Source: Desulfobacterales bacterium
GTDB lineage: Bacteria > Desulfobacterota > Desulfobacteria > Desulfobacterales > Desulfobacteraceae
Direction of reading: 5' to 3'
NCBI GenBank assembly: GCA_022361395.1
Contig: JAKSAX010000452.1
Location: forward strand, 1-53,182
DNA length: 53,182 nt
The notes under the pieces: model-generated
Databases searched by the model: none
Seen by the model: the letters and a program-made list of their open reading frames with translations, nothing else
Told to the model about the DNA's origin: nothing
In this document: positions 49,956 to 53,182 of the stretch, piece after piece
How positions within the stretch are numbered: position 1 is the first letter of the stretch
Layout: the number at the start of each line of letters is the position of its first letter
Made by a program: the position numbers and the translations under genes

Positions 49956-50951
49956 ATGAAAAAAATCAGGTTGTCCTTTTTATTAGCCCTTTTGCTGAGC
50001 CTGGTTTACACTCCCACCCTGTGGGCGAAAACCGAGCTGAGGTATGCCAATTTTTTCCCCCCCACCCATATCCAGAGCCAGCTGGCTGAAAGCTGGTGCA
50101 AAGAGGTGGAAAAACGGACCAACGGAGAAGTTGTTATCCATTACTTTCCCGCCGGAACCCTGACCAAAGCCCCCCAGACCTATGACGGGGTTGTCCAGGG
50201 AATTGCCGATATCGGAATGACTGTCCTGGCCTACTCCAGGGGCCGGTTTCCGGTGGCATCCGCCATTGACCTTCCCATGGGATACGCCTCCGGCGTCCAG
50301 GCCACAGCCGTGGCCAATGCGGTTCTCGATAAATTCCAACCCAAGGAGTTCAAAGACACCCGGATCATGTTTCTCCATGCCCATGGCCCCGGATTCATCC
50401 ATACCCGCGGAAAAGCAGTGGAGAATCTTGACGACATCAAAGGCCTGAAACTTCGCGGAACAGGCACCAGCGGCCTGGTCCAGGCCGCCCTCGGCGCTTC
50501 CCCTGTGGGAAAGAGCATGAGAGAGTGTTACCAGATGCTCCAGAAGGGGGTAGTGGACGGCTCCTCCCACCCCATGGAATCCAACAAGGGCTGGAAACTG
50601 GGTGAAGTGGTCCAGTATATGACCCAGAATTATTCCACGGCCTATACCACCACCTTTGCCGTATTTATGAACAAGGACAAATGGGCAAAGCTCACCCCGG
50701 AACAGCAGAAAACCATCACTGAGATCAATGCGGAGTGGTCTGCCAAACACGGACAGGCCTGGGATGATTCCGATAAAAAAGGGCTGGCTTTCTTCAAGGA
50801 AAAAGGCGGAAAGGTGGTTACCCAGACCGAGGCTGAGGCCAAAAAATGGGAAGAAGCCGTTGCGCCTGTGATTAACACCTATATTGAAAAAGCGGCAAAA
50901 AAAGGGCTTGACGGAAAAGCCATTGTTGACTTTATCAAAACCAATATGTAG
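49956..50951 (+). CDS. dctP: TRAP transporter substrate-binding protein (DctP family)
   Basis: 331 residues. Signal peptide RLSFLLALLLSLVYTPTLWA. Family blocks: LRYANFFPPTHIQSQLAESW, KEVEKRTNGEVVIHYFPAGT, DIGMTVLAYSRGRFPVAS, LKLRGTGTSGLVQAALGASP and VDGSSHPMESNKGWKLGE. The RGTGT segment carries the Arg that clamps the ligand carboxylate in DctP proteins, so an organic acid is the expected ligand; which one cannot be read. Start ATG 49956 has CCGGAGGTGATCC. It is the first gene of dctP-dctQ-dctM and is separated from dctQ by a strong hairpin. Confidence 0.95.
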   Translation: MKKIRLSFLLALLLSLVYTPTLWAKTELRYANFFPPTHIQSQLAESWCKEVEKRTNGEVVIHYFPAGTLTKAPQTYDGVVQGIADIGMTVLAYSRGRFPVASAIDLPMGYASGVQATAVANAVLDKFQPKEFKDTRIMFLHAHGPGFIHTRGKAVENLDDIKGLKLRGTGTSGLVQAALGASPVGKSMRECYQMLQKGVVDGSSHPMESNKGWKLGEVVQYMTQNYSTAYTTTFAVFMNKDKWAKLTPEQQKTITEINAEWSAKHGQAWDDSDKKGLAFFKEKGGKVVTQTEAEAKKWEEAVAPVINTYIEKAAKKGLDGKAIVDFIKTNM

Positions 50952-50958
50952 CCCCTGT

Positions 50959-50990
50959 GCCCGGCAGGCCGTACCAGCGGCCTGCCGGGC
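50959..50990 (+). terminator. Intra-operon hairpin between dctP and dctQ
   Basis: GCCCGGCAGGCCG (50959-50971) pairs perfectly with CGGCCTGCCGGGC (50978-50990). No T-run follows. Strong hairpins after the binding-protein gene commonly stabilise its mRNA so that it exceeds the membrane subunits. Confidence 0.7.
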
Positions 50991-51019
50991 ATATTGCGTT
51001 CAATGATTCAGGATATTGT

Positions 51020-51505
51020 ATGAAACATTTCAACTTGATACTGGACCGGACTTCAGGGGGCCTGAAATTCCTCGGTGCCGTTGCCCTGGTCTGCATGATG
51101 ATGCTGACCGTGGCCGATGTCATCGGCCGTTTTTTTAAGCATCCCATTTTCGGTTCCGTGGAACTGGTGGGGTTTCTTGCGGTGATCGTCATGGCTGCAG
51201 CCCTGCCCTATACCTTTAAGATGGACGGCCATGTGGGGGTGGAGATTATTGTCCGCCTCCTGCCGAAGAAAACCCGGCTCCGGCTTGCTTTACTGACCCA
51301 GGGCTTAAGCCTCTGCCTTTTTTCCATCATTGCCTGGCAGATGTTTCTTTATGCAGGGGATATCCATGAAACAGGGGAGGTCTCCATGAACCTGGAATTT
51401 CCCATCTATTACATTGTTTATCTCCTGGCCACCGCACTTGCCATCTTCTCAGTAACCATCCTCGAACGGATTGTTGACATCATTAAGCAGCTGAAGGAAT
51501 CCTAA
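51020..51505 (+). CDS. dctQ: TRAP transporter small membrane subunit (DctQ)
   Basis: 161 residues with four membrane helices. Blocks: FLGAVALVCMMMLTVADVIG (the TVADVIGR motif), FGSVELVGFLAVIVMAAALP, and DGHVGVEIIVRLLPKKTR. It forms the membrane complex with DctM; Na+-driven uptake is known for the family. Start ATG 51020 is chosen for CAGGATATTGT upstream; an earlier frame-open ATG at 50957 lies in the hairpin. It ends 6 bases before dctM. Confidence 0.92.
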   Translation: MKHFNLILDRTSGGLKFLGAVALVCMMMLTVADVIGRFFKHPIFGSVELVGFLAVIVMAAALPYTFKMDGHVGVEIIVRLLPKKTRLRLALLTQGLSLCLFSIIAWQMFLYAGDIHETGEVSMNLEFPIYYIVYLLATALAIFSVTILERIVDIIKQLKES

Positions 51506-51511
51506 CGCACA

Positions 51512-52828
51512 ATGAGCCCTGTTTTAGCCGGTATTTTCGGCATCCTGATAATGATCCTCATGTTTATGACCCGGATGCCCGTCGCCTTTGTCATGGCCCT
51601 GGTGGGATTTGCCGGATTTTCCCTGATGGTTTCCCCTTCGGCAGGCCTGGTCCTCCTGTCCAGAAATGTGTATGAAACCTTTGCCTCCTACGACCTGACC
51701 ACCATCCCCCTGTTTATCCTCATGGGACAGCTGGGATTTCACTCGGGGATTTCCAAACGGCTTTACGATGCCGGGTATAAATTTTTAGGCAATATCCGGG
51801 GGGGCCTTGCCATGGCCACTGTATCGGCCTGCACGGCCTTTGGTGCAGTCTGCGGGTCCAGTCCGGCCACAGCCGCCACCATGGCCACGGTGGGCCTGCC
51901 TGAGATGAAACGGTTCAACTATGATGACGAACTGTCCACCGGTGCGGTGGCATCCGGCGGCGGCATCGGCATGATCATGCCCCCTTCCGTGGTGCTCATC
52001 ATTTACGGTATCCTGACCGAGCAGTCCATCGGCCAGCTCTTTGTGGCCGGGATATTTCCGGCCCTTTTGATCACCCTGCTCTTTATCGTCTCCATTTATG
52101 TCCGGTGCCGGATGTCACCGGAACAGGGCCCGGCAGGCGAACGCTTTCCCTGGTCTGAAAAGCTCAGGGCCCTTATGGGACTCGGGGAAACCCTGGCGGT
52201 TTTTTCCCTGGTGGTGGGCGGCATATTCTACGGATTGTTCACCCCGACGGAAGCCGCGGCCATTGGTGCCTTCGGTGTCCTTGCCATTGCCGTGTTCCGG
52301 CGGCAGATCACCTGGGACGGATTTGTCACCGCCCTGATGGAAACCCTTCGGACCTCATGCATGGTGCTCATGCTGATCACAGGGGCGGTGATATTCGGGA
52401 AATTCCTGGCCGTGACACGGATCCCCTTTGAGATCGCCGCCTGGGTATCCGGTCTCCAGATGTCCCCCATCCTGGTCATGGGCGTGATTATCCTCATCTA
52501 TTTTATCGGGGGCTGCTTCATGGATGCCCTGGCCTTTGTCACCCTCACCGTGCCCATCTTCTTTCCCGTGGTCATGGAACTGGGATTTGACCCGGTCTGG
52601 TTCGGGATCATCATCGTCATGGTCACGGAGATGGGCGTCATCACCCCGCCGGTGGGCATCAACGTCTATGTGGTATACGGAATTGCCCGGAACATTCTTG
52701 AAGAGGACGTGCCCCTGGAAAAGATATTCAAGGGCATCACCCCCTTCCTGGCCGCCGTGATTGCCGGGGTTGTCATTTTACTGCTCTGCCCCGGGATCAT
52801 CCTGTTTCTGCCCCGCCTGATGTATTAA
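51512..52828 (+). CDS. dctM: TRAP transporter large membrane subunit (DctM)
   Basis: 438 residues, 12-13 membrane helices. Family blocks: MRMPVAFVMALVG-like TRMPVAFVMALVG, FTSYDLTTIPLFILMGQLGF-like region, ACTAFGAVCGSSPATAATMA, GGGIGMIMPPSVVLIIYGIL, FYGLFTPTEAAAIGAFG and VTEMGVITPPVGINVYVV. It is the ion-coupled translocation channel of the carboxylate transporter. Start ATG 51512 has AAGGAAT. Close spacing to dctQ indicates co-translation. Confidence 0.95.
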   Translation: MSPVLAGIFGILIMILMFMTRMPVAFVMALVGFAGFSLMVSPSAGLVLLSRNVYETFASYDLTTIPLFILMGQLGFHSGISKRLYDAGYKFLGNIRGGLAMATVSACTAFGAVCGSSPATAATMATVGLPEMKRFNYDDELSTGAVASGGGIGMIMPPSVVLIIYGILTEQSIGQLFVAGIFPALLITLLFIVSIYVRCRMSPEQGPAGERFPWSEKLRALMGLGETLAVFSLVVGGIFYGLFTPTEAAAIGAFGVLAIAVFRRQITWDGFVTALMETLRTSCMVLMLITGAVIFGKFLAVTRIPFEIAAWVSGLQMSPILVMGVIILIYFIGGCFMDALAFVTLTVPIFFPVVMELGFDPVWFGIIIVMVTEMGVITPPVGINVYVVYGIARNILEEDVPLEKIFKGITPFLAAVIAGVVILLLCPGIILFLPRLMY

Positions 52829-52841
52829 GGCTAAGGAGCCC

Positions 52842-53182
52842 CTAAGACGGAAAGCAGCGCCCGAAATCCTTCATCAGCTTTGGCGAGCCTTTTATCCTGA
52901 TCTTCCGGGTCAAAAGGGCCAGCACAAGGCTGGCCTCTTTGGCCAGGAACTTTACCCAGGTGTCACTGTCCGCAGTCACGTGTAAATCAGCCTTCCCTTT
53001 CAGGCCGCTTTCCACGGCAAGGGACTTATCCCTGATGGTCACCGTGCACTCAAGGGACTCACTGCCGGTAAAGCTGAAGTGATATACCGCATCAATGCCC
53101 TGGGACTGGTTGGGCTGGAAGACCCGGGGCATGCTCTCCACGAACATTGCAGCGGACAGGGGGTGGAGGCCGTTGGAGACAA
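52842..53182 (-). CDS. C-terminal part of an SCP2 (sterol carrier)-domain protein, runs off the right edge
   Basis: The frame is open from the edge to the TAG at 52842, with coding-like residues (VSNGLHPLSAAMFVESMPRV) before the first ATG at 53147, so the real start is probably outside. The visible part is an SCP2 domain: AVYHFSFTGSESLECTVTIR, GLKGKADLHVTADSDTWVKF, LLTRKIRIKGSPKLMKDFG, ending RCFPS. SCP2 domains bind lipid-like molecules. In related anaerobes such a domain is often the tail of a larger flavin- or Fe-S-type oxidoreductase, but that part is not seen here. It converges on dctM with 13 bp between stops. Confidence 0.75.
   Translation of the reverse strand, partial: VSNGLHPLSAAMFVESMPRVFQPNQSQGIDAVYHFSFTGSESLECTVTIRDKSLAVESGLKGKADLHVTADSDTWVKFLAKEASLVLALLTRKIRIKGSPKLMKDFGRCFPS

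Noticed and set aside
1..53182. tRNA, rRNA, CRISPR arrays, insertion sequences, integrases and phage genes
   Set aside because: Looked for on both strands; no spaced identical repeats, transposase motifs or cloverleaf sequences were recognised.

Overview
The window reads as chromosomal DNA of a free-living, motile, most likely anaerobic Gram-negative bacterium, best matched by the Desulfobacterales (Desulfobacterota/Deltaproteobacteria). This is an inference from content and style: moderately high G+C, two large chemoreceptors, an HD-GYP receptor, a TRAP carboxylate transporter, a CooC-type maturation ATPase, a PEP-CTERM protein and an amphi-Trp protein. There is no rRNA, tRNA, CRISPR array, phage or insertion sequence that I can see.

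Layout. 1-152 is the 5' end of an exported protein. 739-4498 holds two unrecognised genes that look like an effector pair: the first carries tandem WH2/beta-thymosin-like actin-binding motifs, and the second has a possible Cys-His-Asp active site. 4601-8664 carries a PLP decarboxylase, an amphi-Trp protein, a small outer-membrane barrel and an unusual fusion of a periplasmic solute-binding domain, a membrane segment and an AlbA_2/Schlafen domain. 8772-11288 is a divergent ilvY/ilvC pair with recognisable IlvY operators. A small hypothetical gene and a chemoreceptor follow.

13837-18200 (minus strand) is the most striking part. It is a four-gene operon made of a B12-binding radical SAM protein, a chagasin(I42)-domain protein whose C-terminal half carries nine YA(A/T)P motifs and ends in Cys-Cys, a radical SAM/SPASM/TPR protein, and a 145-residue orphan. 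It has the architecture of a RiPP (ribosomally made, post-translationally modified peptide) pathway, and I do not recognise it as a described one.

18600-22004 (plus) carries an exported hypothetical protein, NudC and an AbgT-family transporter. 22027-32166 (minus) is a packed run: EEP nuclease/phosphatase, Lhr helicase, a 48-residue small ORF, HrpB helicase, MBL hydrolase, TfoX-N protein and YkgJ-type cysteine-cluster protein. 32431-44978 (mostly plus) has a second chemoreceptor, a DUF1285-like protein, a phytochelatin-synthase-like protein, superoxide dismutase, a PEP-CTERM protein (minus), YqhD-type aldehyde reductase, an orphan CooC ATPase, a penicillin-acylase-family hydrolase and GltX. 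44998-53182 holds an MltF-like lytic transglycosylase (minus), a small exported protein, an HD-GYP receptor with a large insertion, a complete TRAP transporter operon (dctP, dctQ, dctM) and the 3' end of an SCP2-domain protein running off the right edge.

All calls come from reading the sequence and remembered family signatures. No database search or structure prediction was run.
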